Shown here: positions 1 through 8,992 of the stretch, piece after piece
How the letters are laid out: every line of letters starts with the position of its first letter
How positions within the stretch are numbered: the first letter of the stretch is position 1
Origin: Sphingobacterium kitahiroshimense
Lineage (GTDB): Bacteria; Bacteroidota; Bacteroidia; Sphingobacteriales; Sphingobacteriaceae
Direction: 5' to 3'
Assembly (NCBI RefSeq): GCF_025961315.1
Contig: NZ_JAOQNK010000001.1
Coordinates: forward strand, 5,208,001-5,272,000
Length of the DNA: 64,000 nt
Translations under genes and position numbers: made by a program
The notes under the pieces: model-generated
What the model saw: the letters and a program-made list of their open reading frames with translations, nothing else
Database searches by the model: none
What the model was told of the DNA's origin: nothing

Positions 1-12
1 AGTAGCTCTCCA

Positions 13-154
13 GTACCTCTTTGGTGAAGTATTAGTACCTTTTCCGTACACCCCCCGTACACTAACAGTACCTTTATTGTTCTTTTTCTATGTCATTTAT
101 AGTCATTATGTGCCAAATCCGGTCATATGCTGTTAAGTTGGTCAGATATGGTCA
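13..154. repeat. Phased GTAC and GTCA word arrays upstream of the first operon
   Basis: GTAC occurs at 13, 35, 46, 57 and 68, that is with spacings of 22, 11, 11 and 11 bp; the empty slot at 24 and the next slot at 79 still begin with GT. Directly after this, GTCA occurs at 92, 102, 122, 141 and 151, spaced 10, 20, 19 and 10 bp. Both arrays are therefore close to one helical turn per unit. The stretch is not coding, because an 11-bp period does not keep a reading frame. It could be a multi-site operator for the gene at 216; a decayed tandem repeat is the alternative. Confidence 0.55.
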
Positions 155-215
155 TTTTGGACAATGGTCTTAGATCTGTACGACATCTTTGTGCTGTCAT
201 CAAATAATTGATATC

Positions 216-971
216 ATGGCAAAACAAGAAAGTTTAATCAAGTTTAGAGGAAAGGTCGGGGATCTTTCTTTTAGCAAACACCGCAGCAGAGGTTACGAAG
301 TTCGTATGAAAGGCGGTGTAGACAAGGCAAGGATCCAGACGGATCCTAATTTTCAGCGGACACGCGAAAACATGGCTGAATTTGGTACCGCAGCCAGCAC
401 AGCAAAATTCCTTCGTATACAGCTGAATAACCTGCTGCGTACCTTTGGAGATAGTACCATGCGTAATAGATTGACCTCTTTGGTGCATCGTATCCAAAAA
501 TCTGATGCGGTCAATGTGAGGGGCGAGCGCATATTTTTAGAGGCAAACAGCAAGTTGCTCAAGGGATTTGAGTTTAATCAGGCAAGCAGTCTCAAAATGT
601 TGTTAGGTGTCAATTTGGAAGCTTATTTTGACAGGCTTGATGGGCAGGCTAACCTCACTGTTCCTGCCTTCAATCCCCAGATTGATGTGATGCTGTTGCC
701 GGGAGCGACACATATGCAGTTTACACTGGCAGTTGCCGAGTTGAGCACGGAAGATATTCCTCCTCGTCCACAAGTGGTGAAATCGGCCTACATCCCCTTA
801 ATAGGACAATATCCTGGTGATTTGTTAGAGGCTCCTTTGACTGTGGACGACACTAAAGTAGTATACCTGATCGCGGGAATCTCGATGTACCAGGAGGTCA
901 ATAATGAGTTCTATCCCCTAAAAAACAACCCCTACAATGCCATGACCATTGTAGAGGTAGATATACCTTAA
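216..971 (+). CDS. Hypothetical protein, 251 aa (recurrent Bacteroidota family)
   Basis: No function recognised. The start at 216 (Met-Ala-Lys-Gln) is preferred over the upstream ATG at 189, since the added nine residues look like untranslated leader. There is no signal peptide or membrane segment. The N-terminus has a short beta-rich opening (KFRGKVGDLSF) and then a basic stretch with a DPNFQRTRENMAEFG motif, which I recall from uncharacterised Bacteroidota proteins that sit beside DUF5675 genes; this is memory, not a search. The C-terminal half is beta-rich and hydrophobic. It is followed after 9 bp by the DUF5675-like gene, so the two are probably co-transcribed. A structural or phage-derived role is possible but not shown. 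Confidence 0.8.
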   Translation: MAKQESLIKFRGKVGDLSFSKHRSRGYEVRMKGGVDKARIQTDPNFQRTRENMAEFGTAASTAKFLRIQLNNLLRTFGDSTMRNRLTSLVHRIQKSDAVNVRGERIFLEANSKLLKGFEFNQASSLKMLLGVNLEAYFDRLDGQANLTVPAFNPQIDVMLLPGATHMQFTLAVAELSTEDIPPRPQVVKSAYIPLIGQYPGDLLEAPLTVDDTKVVYLIAGISMYQEVNNEFYPLKNNPYNAMTIVEVDIP

Positions 972-980
972 TGTGCTATT

Positions 981-1385
981 ATGGAAAGTAGGCACACGCT
1001 CAAGCTCCATCGTAAATATGGAGTTCAGGGCACCAACGGTACATTGACCTTTAACGGGGAGCATATCTGCCATACCATTGAACTGCCCGACCGCAATAAT
1101 ATTCCGCGCATTAGCTGTATTCCGATAGGGCAGTATAAGCTGGAGAAAAGGCGCTATCCAAAACAAGGCGAGCAGATCGGAATTCCACATGTCCTTGGCC
1201 GTGAAGCGATATTGATTCATGCCGCCAATGATGCGCAACGGGAGTTGTTGGGCTGTATAGCTCCGGTCACAACATTGACAGGGGAGGGGACTGGAACAGC
1301 AAGTGGCAAAGCTCTGGCAAAGCTCAAGGCTTTGGTCTATAGTCTCTGGGATATGGGTGATGAAGTGTATCTGAGTATTCATTAA
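981..1385 (+). CDS. DUF5675 family protein
   Basis: A 134-aa protein matching the general pattern of DUF5675: an N-terminal segment with GTNGTLTFNGEHICHTIELPD, a central I-P-I-G-Q-Y-K-L element, a conserved HAAND near residue 91 and a C-terminal helix. No signal peptide. DUF5675 has no settled function; members are often found in phage-like or secretion-associated neighbourhoods of Bacteroidota. Here it lies between an unknown 251-aa protein and two very small membrane-type proteins, an arrangement resembling a lysis module, but no hydrolase or holin can be assigned from sequence. Co-transcribed with its neighbours, given the 9-bp gap upstream and the shared terminator at 1872. Confidence 0.8.
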   Translation: MESRHTLKLHRKYGVQGTNGTLTFNGEHICHTIELPDRNNIPRISCIPIGQYKLEKRRYPKQGEQIGIPHVLGREAILIHAANDAQRELLGCIAPVTTLTGEGTGTASGKALAKLKALVYSLWDMGDEVYLSIH

Positions 1386-1477
1386 GGATAAATAAATGGA
1401 AGGTCTAGAATAGAATATTGCTATTTGATGGTCTATATAGGCCTTCCGTTTTTCAAGCATTTTGATTTTTTAACATC

Positions 1478-1702
1478 ATGAAAAAAATTTTAAGTAAAAT
1501 AAGTCGTGTGTTACAAGTAGTCTTGCTGGCGCCGGTTAAATTGCCAGGAAAAGCGTTAAATATTATCCGATACATTGCACTCGGACTTGGAGTAGTAGAG
1601 ACGGTATTGGATGATAAAGACAAAGAAAAAGCGGATGATTTTTTGAAAAAAAAGCAGAAAATACTTAATCAAGAAAAGGAGGTGCCACATGAAATTGAAT
1701 GA
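1478..1702 (+). CDS. Small hypothetical protein, 74 aa
   Basis: Basic N-terminus (MKKILSKISRVLQ), one hydrophobic segment around residues 13-42 and a strongly charged C-terminal tail (DDKDKEKADDFLKKKQK). This suggests a small membrane-associated protein with a cytoplasmic charged tail. Its last five codons overlap the start of the next tiny gene at 1689, which indicates translational coupling. Function unknown. Confidence 0.6.
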   Translation: MKKILSKISRVLQVVLLAPVKLPGKALNIIRYIALGLGVVETVLDDKDKEKADDFLKKKQKILNQEKEVPHEIE

Positions 1703-1862
1703 TATCCGTATCGGTGCTTTAGGAGGTACGCTGTGCTCGATATGGGTTTCGTTTTCTTTCGGTGATCTTTTACAGTCTGTGTTGACGGCCGCAGTAGGCA
1801 CCTTAGTAAGTTTCGGAACGAGCCGGTTACTTGGAAAATGGAGAAAGAAAGAAAAAGATTAA
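1689..1862 (+). CDS. Tiny membrane protein, 57 aa, overlapping its upstream neighbour
   Basis: ATG at 1689 lies inside the end of the 74-aa gene and is preceded by AGGAGG at about 1677-1682, an unusually good ribosome binding site for this genome. The product has a hydrophobic core (roughly residues 9-45, one or two membrane passes with Gly/Ala/Thr) and a basic tail ending WRKKEKD. Size and shape are compatible with a holin-like or toxin-like membrane peptide, but there is no family match I can name. The terminator hairpin follows ten bases after the stop. Confidence 0.6.
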   Translation: MKLNDIRIGALGGTLCSIWVSFSFGDLLQSVLTAAVGTLVSFGTSRLLGKWRKKEKD

Positions 1863-1871
1863 GGTTTTAAT

Positions 1872-1910
1872 AAACACAAGTGTGCTGACTGAGCATACTT
1901 GTGTTTTTTT
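1872..1910 (+). terminator. Rho-independent terminator
   Basis: Stem AAACACAAGT (1872-1881) pairs with ACTTGTGTTT (1897-1906), with an inner TGCT/AGCA pair and a run of T. It ends the 216-1862 operon. Confidence 0.85.
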
Positions 1911-2051
1911 ATCTAACACTAAAATGAGCTATTAGATCTTAACAAAATCAAAAATGACGATATGTGCAATTTTGCAATGGATTTGATCAATGGTATTTTT
2001 ATGGCACTAGTTTTTTAAGTTTTCTTGAACTTGTACATACTGTCTGATAAA

Positions 2052-2082
2052 TTGTATTTACACTTTTAAATATTTAAGTTTG
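2052..2082 (+). promoter_or_regulatory. Bacteroidota-type promoter for the hybrid sensor gene
   Basis: TTG at 2052-2054, a 20-nt spacer and TAAGTTTG at 2075-2082 fit the TTG/TAnnTTTG consensus. The ATG follows 15 nt later, so the leader is short. Confidence 0.65.
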
Positions 2083-2097
2083 TAAACAGCTTGTTTT

Positions 2098-5000
2098 ATG
2101 ATGCGGACAGTTTTTGCCTATTTATTGCTCTTCCTTTCTTTTGTCAATTCTTCTGTTTTTGGGCAGTCGTTGGACTTTCAGTTATTCAAGAATATAGGAT
2201 TAGGAACAAAAGCGAGCACTGTTCATTGTTTTGCGCAAGATAGCCTTGGTATACTCTGGTTGGGTAGCAATAACGGATTATATAGTTATGATGGTTATTC
2301 TCTTCATGCGCCCACAGATGCTGCTGTGCAGTACCAAACATTTATCTACAGTATATCAGTCCTGAATGCGACACATCTTGCCATTGGAACCGGAAAAGGG
2401 GTTTTGTTGTACAATTATAGGGAAGATCGCTATGAAGCATTTCCAGTGGGTGGACCCTCGGATGTCAGATCGCTGATGCTGGTGGGAAACAAACTATGGA
2501 TCGGCTCTATCTCGGGATTATATTGCTACGATACGAAAACGAAGAAACTGATCAATTATGGTAAAACCCTACATAAAGAGTTGGACGGCCAGGCCATTTA
2601 TGCATTATCCGCTCAAGCAGACAAAATTTTAGTGGGTACTTATAAGGGTTTGTATCAGCTTGACCCTGCCCAGAAGATGATCAAGAAATTGGTGCTGCCA
2701 GATTATAGATTTGGGAGCAACCAGTTTGTAAATTCGATTTTTACCTTATCATCGACCAAGAATACTTTTGTGGGGACAGAGTATGGACTGTACATGTATG
2801 ATCATAAATCTGAAAAGTTGTCTAAAGCTCCTGTACTTCAAAGTCATCCGATCAAATCTATGGCGACCAACGATGATCGGACATTGCTGATCGGTACTGA
2901 TGATGGCCTATTCGCTTATCAACCCGAGCAACAAGTAATCACAAGGACTAAGCATGACTCGCGTAATCAATATTCGCTGGCCAATAATATTATTTGGAGC
3001 ATCTACCGGGATCGTGCCAATAATATTTGGTTGGGTACCGACCTGGGTATCTCCCTATGGTCCAGTAAACAAATGGAAAAAAGGATCCCGATATATCAGT
3101 TTACAAAAAGTAGTGATGGCAATCGCTTTTATAAGGTCTATCAAGATCAGACAGGATGGTACTGGCTGGGTGGTGACAATGGATTGATCCGGACCAAAGG
3201 TCTGGGGCGCAAAGATTTTGAAAGCTATTGGTATCGGATGGATGCTCCACAGTACAGGTTGCCGCATAATCGGATTCGGGATATCTATCAGGATCGGACA
3301 GGTCATCTATGGATTGCTTCAGATGGTGGAGTTAATGTGTTCAATGCACAAACCCGGCAGTTCAGAAGTTTTGATATTGTCGATTCAAAAGGTACGCGTA
3401 ATGCTAAATGGGCCTATAATATCTTGGAAGATAAAGAGGGTAATCTGTGGATAGCAACCTATATGGGCGGTATCTTTAGGGTAAATAAAGAGCAGCTCTT
3501 ATCTTCGTCCGGTTCGTTTGTAGCCGGGAAAAATTATTTGCAATCGAACGGTTTGCTTGCAGATTTTGCCAATCAGATTGTCGACAATGGTCAGGGGGAA
3601 ATACTAGCACTTTTTTATAATCTGGGTATCAGTAGTATTGATCCTAAGACTGGTAAAGTGGAAGAGCTAAAAGACAAAGATGGGAAATCATTGAGTCAAG
3701 CAACGTTTATGTTGAGAGACAGTGGCGGGACAATATGGATCGGGCAGCATGGTCAATTGAGACGGATGGATAGATCTGGTCGTACCGATGTTATGGTGTT
3801 TGATCCCGTGGTGAAAGGTGAAGTCACTGCTATGGTCGAAGTAAATGATTATATCTGGCTTTCGACCAGTATAGGAGTCTGGCGCGTGCATAAAAAAGAT
3901 TTGAAACCCGAATTGTTGCGATATGGTCATGATGTTACTGCTATGTATTACGATCAAGCCCAGGATGAAGTGATTTTAGGTGGCATTAATGAAGTGACAG
4001 CTCTTCCGGCTCAATTTAGCCATGTTGCCCCTACAGCAGACAAAAAAATTGTGCTGACAGCAATGTATGTAAACAATGAACCTTTTGGTAATTACAATTA
4101 TAGTTTGCGCTATAGAAATGAAATTACGCTCGATTATGATCAAAATAATTTGAGGCTAGAATTTTCGGATCTTCATTATGGCAATCATCTTGGGCATAGA
4201 CTGGCCTATAATTTTAAGGATAAGAATGAAAATTGGATTCCATTGGAACGTGGGGACAATAAAGTGCTGCTTTCAAATTTACGGTCAGGTGATTATCACT
4301 TGCAGGTGACCAAGGTTGACCTATCTGGAAACGTAGTTGCAGATATCTACGTTTACAATATCCGTGTCAAATATATCTGGTATGCTTCGATATGGGCCAA
4401 AATAATCTATGTCCTGGCTGGTTTAGGTCTGCTCATTTGGGTGATGAATTTTTTCCGTGTGCGGAATACCTTAAAATGGGAAAGGCGCGAACGGTATAAG
4501 GTGTTGGAATTGACCCGTATGAAAATGGATTTTTTAACTGCCATATCCCATGAGTTGAAAACACCACTCAGTTTGATCTTGGCTCCTGTAAGCCAATTGA
4601 TGCGAAAGACAAAAAATATTGAAAATAAGAAAAGCCTAGAAGGCGTACATCGGAATGCGCTTAAAATAAATAATTTGATTCAGGAAGTGATGGCATTTGA
4701 TAAGGACGAAAGTCAAAATTTATCGTCCACTAATTTACTCACTTCGCAAATTGACCTTGTCGCCTATGCGAAACAGATAACTGAAGAATGGCAAAACAAT
4801 GTTACTTATGCACATCTAGAGTTTTATTTTGATTCGGATATTGATAGTGTATTTGTCCATACGGATGTGTCAAAATTGGGATCGATCATCAATAACCTGC
4901 TTTCTAATGCTTGTAAATATAGCCGGCAAGAAAAGGGTTTGATCAAAGTGGAGATCAAAAAACAGGACGCGGCATTACTGCTTTCGGTTGTCGATACCGG

Positions 5001-6009
5001 CATAGGGATTCTTTCTGAAGATCTGCCATATGTGTTTAGTAAATTTTACCGTTCGTCATCCGAGGAGATCAATAAACTGGAAGGAACAGGGGTTGGTTTG
5101 TATTTGGTAAAAAGTTATTGTGATCAATTGGGTTGGGAAATAAATCTGGTATCGACTTATCAGGTCGGTACTGCTGTATCGCTAAAGATTTTCATGGATG
5201 GTTGGGATCTGCATGAGGATGGCGAAGACCGTGTACCGTCAGATAAACGTAAATTACTGATCGTGGAGGATAATGAAGAACTTTCTTCTTTTCTCAAATT
5301 AGCGCTCGAATCCACTTATACTTGTCGGATAGCAAAAGATGGCCAGGAAGGCCTTCATTTAATCAGCACGAATGCGTTTTTACCAGATATCATCATTTCG
5401 GACGCGATGATGCCTATCATGGGTGGTCTTGAAATGGTGAGAAAACTGCGTCAAAATACAGTGACCTCCACGATTCCTATTATCTTATTGACTGCTAAAA
5501 ATGATGAGCTGATCCAGCGCGAATGGGTTGCAGTAGGAGTAGATGCTTATATGGCTAAGCCTTTTGATCTGGAAGTGCTCAAGATGCAGTTGCTACAGCT
5601 ACTGGCTAAAAAAGACAACCTTACCGTACAGTTACGCCTGCAAGGGATCAGTCAGCCTAGTGTGGCCAGTGATCAGATATCACCAGATGAAAAGTTGCTG
5701 AGTAAAGTGACCGAAATTATCGAAAATAATATCGATGATTCTGACTTTTCTGTACAGCGACTTGCTGAAGAAACAGGTACTGCCGCAAAGCAACTATACC
5801 GCAAAATTAAACAGATGACGGGTTACACTCCGGTAGAATATATCCGTTCCATCCGGATCAAAAAAGCGGCTTTAATGCTGCAACAGAAAAAGTTTACTGT
5901 GGCAGAAGTGATGTATATGGTCGGCTACTCCAATGCTTCTTATTTTTCCAAATGTTTTCAGGCCGAGTTTGGGATGACACCAAAGGCTTATATGGAAAAG
6001 ATTTCTTAA
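2098..6009 (+). CDS. Hybrid two-component system sensor/regulator (HTCS) of the galactan locus
   Basis: 1303 aa, a usual HTCS length. Order: signal peptide (residues 1-22, ending VFGQ); two seven-bladed Reg_prop/beta-propeller repeats (about 30-650, many 'WIGT/WLGS...GL' blades); Y_Y_Y domain (about 680-755); one membrane segment (about 763-786); HisKA with phospho-accepting His818 in SHELKTP; HATPase_c with N box near 932, DTGIGI and GTGVGL; receiver with phospho-Asp1102 in IIISDAMMP; C-terminal AraC-type HTH (about 1200-1300, VAEVMYMVGYSNASYFSK). The periplasmic part is expected to bind an oligosaccharide and the cytoplasmic AraC domain to activate the downstream genes. All key residues are present. 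It is encoded next to a SusC/SusD/GH53 locus, so a galacto-oligosaccharide ligand is inferred. Confidence 0.96.
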   Translation: MMRTVFAYLLLFLSFVNSSVFGQSLDFQLFKNIGLGTKASTVHCFAQDSLGILWLGSNNGLYSYDGYSLHAPTDAAVQYQTFIYSISVLNATHLAIGTGKGVLLYNYREDRYEAFPVGGPSDVRSLMLVGNKLWIGSISGLYCYDTKTKKLINYGKTLHKELDGQAIYALSAQADKILVGTYKGLYQLDPAQKMIKKLVLPDYRFGSNQFVNSIFTLSSTKNTFVGTEYGLYMYDHKSEKLSKAPVLQSHPIKSMATNDDRTLLIGTDDGLFAYQPEQQVITRTKHDSRNQYSLANNIIWSIYRDRANNIWLGTDLGISLWSSKQMEKRIPIYQFTKSSDGNRFYKVYQDQTGWYWLGGDNGLIRTKGLGRKDFESYWYRMDAPQYRLPHNRIRDIYQDRTGHLWIASDGGVNVFNAQTRQFRSFDIVDSKGTRNAKWAYNILEDKEGNLWIATYMGGIFRVNKEQLLSSSGSFVAGKNYLQSNGLLADFANQIVDNGQGEILALFYNLGISSIDPKTGKVEELKDKDGKSLSQATFMLRDSGGTIWIGQHGQLRRMDRSGRTDVMVFDPVVKGEVTAMVEVNDYIWLSTSIGVWRVHKKDLKPELLRYGHDVTAMYYDQAQDEVILGGINEVTALPAQFSHVAPTADKKIVLTAMYVNNEPFGNYNYSLRYRNEITLDYDQNNLRLEFSDLHYGNHLGHRLAYNFKDKNENWIPLERGDNKVLLSNLRSGDYHLQVTKVDLSGNVVADIYVYNIRVKYIWYASIWAKIIYVLAGLGLLIWVMNFFRVRNTLKWERRERYKVLELTRMKMDFLTAISHELKTPLSLILAPVSQLMRKTKNIENKKSLEGVHRNALKINNLIQEVMAFDKDESQNLSSTNLLTSQIDLVAYAKQITEEWQNNVTYAHLEFYFDSDIDSVFVHTDVSKLGSIINNLLSNACKYSRQEKGLIKVEIKKQDAALLLSVVDTGIGILSEDLPYVFSKFYRSSSEEINKLEGTGVGLYLVKSYCDQLGWEINLVSTYQVGTAVSLKIFMDGWDLHEDGEDRVPSDKRKLLIVEDNEELSSFLKLALESTYTCRIAKDGQEGLHLISTNAFLPDIIISDAMMPIMGGLEMVRKLRQNTVTSTIPIILLTAKNDELIQREWVAVGVDAYMAKPFDLEVLKMQLLQLLAKKDNLTVQLRLQGISQPSVASDQISPDEKLLSKVTEIIENNIDDSDFSVQRLAEETGTAAKQLYRKIKQMTGYTPVEYIRSIRIKKAALMLQQKKFTVAEVMYMVGYSNASYFSKCFQAEFGMTPKAYMEKIS

Positions 6010-6121
6010 CTAATTGTTGTTGAGTTTGTTGTTTGCGTCGTTGTAAAGGCGTGTTTTCTCAAATGTCCAATTTGTGTTGCATTTTGTCCGATATGCGTTC
6101 GCTGATATTGTTCGGGCTTTA

Positions 6122-6129
6122 TAAGTTTG
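6122..6129 (+). promoter_or_regulatory. Candidate -7 box before the GH gene
   Basis: TAAGTTTG at 6122-6129, 40 nt before the ATG. No TTG lies at the proper upstream distance, as would be expected for a promoter that needs the AraC-type activator; this is inference. Confidence 0.35.
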
Positions 6130-6169
6130 TGTTATCAATTGAAACCAAATTTATAAACTGAATTACGGT

Positions 6170-8746
6170 ATGCGTATAAGTATTTTATTTATCGGCGCTT
6201 TTTTTGCGTTTTTAACATCTTTTTCTCAAGTAAAGAAGGATGTGCCTACTATTTTTGTTGACAAGCAGGGTGTTATGCGCTGGTCTGATTCTAAGAAAGA
6301 AGCATCCTTTTATGGTACGAATTATACCGTCCCATTTGCCCATGCTTACCGTGCTTTATCCTATAAAGGGATCAATCATAAGGAAGCGATAGATCGCGAT
6401 GTATACCATCTGGCTCGTTTAGGTTATAATGCTTATCGCATCCACATCTGGGATGTTGAAATCTCGGATGCTACGGGAAACCTCATCAATAATGAACACC
6501 TGGATCTGCTGGATTATTTATTTTTCAAATTACAAGAAAAAGGGATACGGATTTTAATTACCGGAATGACCAATTTTGGAAATGGATATCCGGAGAAGAA
6601 TGTAAATACTGGTGCTTTTACTTATTTATATGATAAATGTCTGGTGCATGCTGATCCGCGGGCTATAGCAGCGCAGAAAAAATACATTACACAGCTCCTG
6701 CGTCACAAGAACCCTTACACAGGTTATTCTTATCAAGACGATCCTTACGTTGTGGGAATTGAGATCAATAATGAACCTTGCCACACGGGTGAGGTGCACA
6801 CTACGGCTGCTTATATAAAAGAAATGGTATCGGCGATGAAAGATGCCGGAAATAAGAAACCTATTTTCTATAATGTAAGTCATAATATGGAGCATGTGCC
6901 AGCGTATTTTGATTCGCATATTCAGGGGACAACATACCAATGGTATCCGGTAGGTCTAGTTGCAGGAAAAGAGCGACGCGGTAATTTTTTGCCGTATATC
7001 GATCATTATAACATTCCTTTTTCGGCGGTTAAAGGTTTTGACAATAAGGTCAAGGCTGTATATGAATATGATCCGGCAGATAATCTATATGGGTATATGC
7101 ATCCGGCAATGACGCGTACTTTTCGCGGAGCAGGTTTTCAGTGGATCACACAATTTGCTTATGATCCGATCGATATCGCTGCTTATAATACCGAATACCA
7201 GACGCATTATCTCAATTTGGCCTATACACCGGCAAAAGCCATCAGCACGCTTATTGCCGCAGAAATTGCCTATACGGTTCCGAGAAATCAAAAGTTTCTG
7301 AATTATCCGCAGGATACGCTCTTTGGTGATTTTATGGTGAGCTATAAGCAGGATCTATCAGTGATGAATACAGCCGAAAAATTTTATTACAGCAATGAAA
7401 CGCTGACTATGCCTAAACAGGTGGACCGGTTACAGCATATTGCGGGCTATCGCTCTTCTCCCATTGTGAGGTATAGCGGTTCTGGTGCTTATTTTTTAGA
7501 TCAACTGGAGGATGGTGTCTGGCGTTTAGAGTTGATGCCCGATGCTGTGCAGATAGCAGATCCTTTTGGCAAACCTTCTCTTTCTCGGGTGGTAACTCAG
7601 ATTTTACATACAGCCCATGTTATGGATATACAACTGCCCAATCTAGGGATTGGGTATTCGATTCAATATCTGGGTAATAGTAGCGATGACCATAAAAATC
7701 AAGAGGTGGTGCAAACTAGTTTTAGCTGTAAACCCGGTGTTTATTTGCTCAAACGTAAAGATTTGAGGAGTAAAAGTAACTGGACGGCAGATAGCAAGTG
7801 GAAACTTGGAAAGATTGGTGATTTTTATGCACCTGCCGCAACAGTAATCGATAAACCGGTTATGCTACATGAGCAAGAACCTATTGTTGAAAAAGAAAAA
7901 GCGTTACGCTTGACTTTTCGTTTTATTCATCCAGAGCAAGCTGATTCTATCATTTTACAGACGGATCAGGTTTCTTTCTGGAAAGAACATAATCCATATA
8001 TCAAGTTATTGCCCAAAGATCATTATACGTATGAAGCCACTTTGCCAGCATCGATGTTGGACGGCGATGTGCTTCGCTATACGGTGACGGTATTTATGGG
8101 AGGGAACTCGTTTACTTATCCTGATAATAAAAATGGAGCTCCTCTAGATTGGGATTATAAAGTGGATAACTATTGGACAACTGATTTAGTAGCGCCTAAA
8201 AGACCAGTACGCTTGATTTCTGTACATGAATCGGAATCGCCATTTGAAAGTTATGCAATTCCTGAAAAAGCCTCTGTAAAAGCAAAAATGGAGCTTAATG
8301 ATACTACTGAAGCAGCACAATGGCAATATACTTTGGAAGGGAAAATTCCGGATGCCCGTTACTTTTGGGTTAAAGATATAAAAGAAATTATTGTAGCTAG
8401 ACCTCAGGGGATAGATCAAGCTCGAACACTATGTCTGCAGTTGCAAGTGAAAGGATACTCGGGTAAGTTCGATATCGGCTTTGTAGATGACCAAGGATAT
8501 ACGTATGCTAAACAAGTGTCTGCAAATAGTGAGGAGAGGAGCGTATTACGTATTGCGCTAGCTGATCTACAGCTCGTGTCTACGGCTTTATTACCGGCAC
8601 CGTATCCGGATTTTCTGAACCGCTATTTTAATCCGACGACAACCCTGCCATTCATGAAAGATCAAATCGAAAAATTGATTATATCGACTAATGGTGAGGT
8701 GGCTGAGGGCACTACGGTATCGATCGGCGCAAGCTGGCTGGAGTAA
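6170..8746 (+). CDS. Secreted clan GH-A glycoside hydrolase (GH5-like; possibly GH147 beta-galactosidase)
   Basis: 858 aa with a signal peptide (residues 1-19, ending SFSQ). The N-terminal half is a (beta/alpha)8 hydrolase: the strand-4 motif GIEINNEP gives a likely acid/base Glu202, and AVYEYDPA gives a likely nucleophile Glu299, the two-Glu pattern of clan GH-A. The C-terminal part (about 440-858) looks like beta-sandwich modules. Automatic annotation would probably say cellulase-family hydrolase. Because the locus has a GH53 galactanase but no GH2 or GH35 beta-galactosidase, this protein is the obvious candidate for the galactose-releasing exo-enzyme. GH147, a beta-galactosidase family known from Bacteroides galactan loci, is a reasonable guess, not a demonstrated match. 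It lies directly after the HTCS gene. Confidence 0.8.
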   Translation: MRISILFIGAFFAFLTSFSQVKKDVPTIFVDKQGVMRWSDSKKEASFYGTNYTVPFAHAYRALSYKGINHKEAIDRDVYHLARLGYNAYRIHIWDVEISDATGNLINNEHLDLLDYLFFKLQEKGIRILITGMTNFGNGYPEKNVNTGAFTYLYDKCLVHADPRAIAAQKKYITQLLRHKNPYTGYSYQDDPYVVGIEINNEPCHTGEVHTTAAYIKEMVSAMKDAGNKKPIFYNVSHNMEHVPAYFDSHIQGTTYQWYPVGLVAGKERRGNFLPYIDHYNIPFSAVKGFDNKVKAVYEYDPADNLYGYMHPAMTRTFRGAGFQWITQFAYDPIDIAAYNTEYQTHYLNLAYTPAKAISTLIAAEIAYTVPRNQKFLNYPQDTLFGDFMVSYKQDLSVMNTAEKFYYSNETLTMPKQVDRLQHIAGYRSSPIVRYSGSGAYFLDQLEDGVWRLELMPDAVQIADPFGKPSLSRVVTQILHTAHVMDIQLPNLGIGYSIQYLGNSSDDHKNQEVVQTSFSCKPGVYLLKRKDLRSKSNWTADSKWKLGKIGDFYAPAATVIDKPVMLHEQEPIVEKEKALRLTFRFIHPEQADSIILQTDQVSFWKEHNPYIKLLPKDHYTYEATLPASMLDGDVLRYTVTVFMGGNSFTYPDNKNGAPLDWDYKVDNYWTTDLVAPKRPVRLISVHESESPFESYAIPEKASVKAKMELNDTTEAAQWQYTLEGKIPDARYFWVKDIKEIIVARPQGIDQARTLCLQLQVKGYSGKFDIGFVDDQGYTYAKQVSANSEERSVLRIALADLQLVSTALLPAPYPDFLNRYFNPTTTLPFMKDQIEKLIISTNGEVAEGTTVSIGASWLE

Positions 8747-8810
8747 AATAGTGATAAGAAAGGTGTGTCTTAAACAGATTGCGGTTTAATCGGACGAAAG
8801 TAGATTGAGG

Positions 8811-8957
8811 TCGACCTTGCGGATCAAAGCAAGGGGCGTCTTTGAAAGGGAAAAATGTACGGAGAAGGGGTGAGATACAGCCAAGCTGATGTCTTGATCA
8901 CTGTGTTGGAGGTTAGAATCGACCTTGCTGATCGAAGCAAGGGTCGTATTGAAGGGA
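8811..8957 (+). repeat. Two direct copies of a hairpin element in the susC leader
   Basis: Copy 1 (8811-8851) and copy 2 (8919-8957) share TCGACCTTGC, then GATC, then GCAAGG, then GTC/CGT and TTGAA(A)GGGA. Each folds around CCTTGC/GCAAGG (8815-8820 with 8829-8834; 8923-8928 with 8935-8940). Copy 2 extends to CGACCTTGC against GCAAGGGTCG with one bulged base. They lie 108 bp apart, between the GH gene and susC, and end about 35 bp before the susC ATG. Confidence 0.65.
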
Positions 8958-8992
8958 ATAATAAAATTATAAAATATTATAAATCTAAAAAT

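Noticed and set aside
13..78. CRISPR-like array at the window start
   Set aside because: Only the 4-bp word is repeated, with an 11-bp period; there are no repeats of 20 bp or more, no unique spacers of CRISPR size and no cas genes.
8855..8992. 46-codon N-terminal extension of the galactan SusC protein
   Set aside because: The extension covers the duplicated hairpin, lacks signal-peptide character and would hide the genuine signal sequence starting at 8993.
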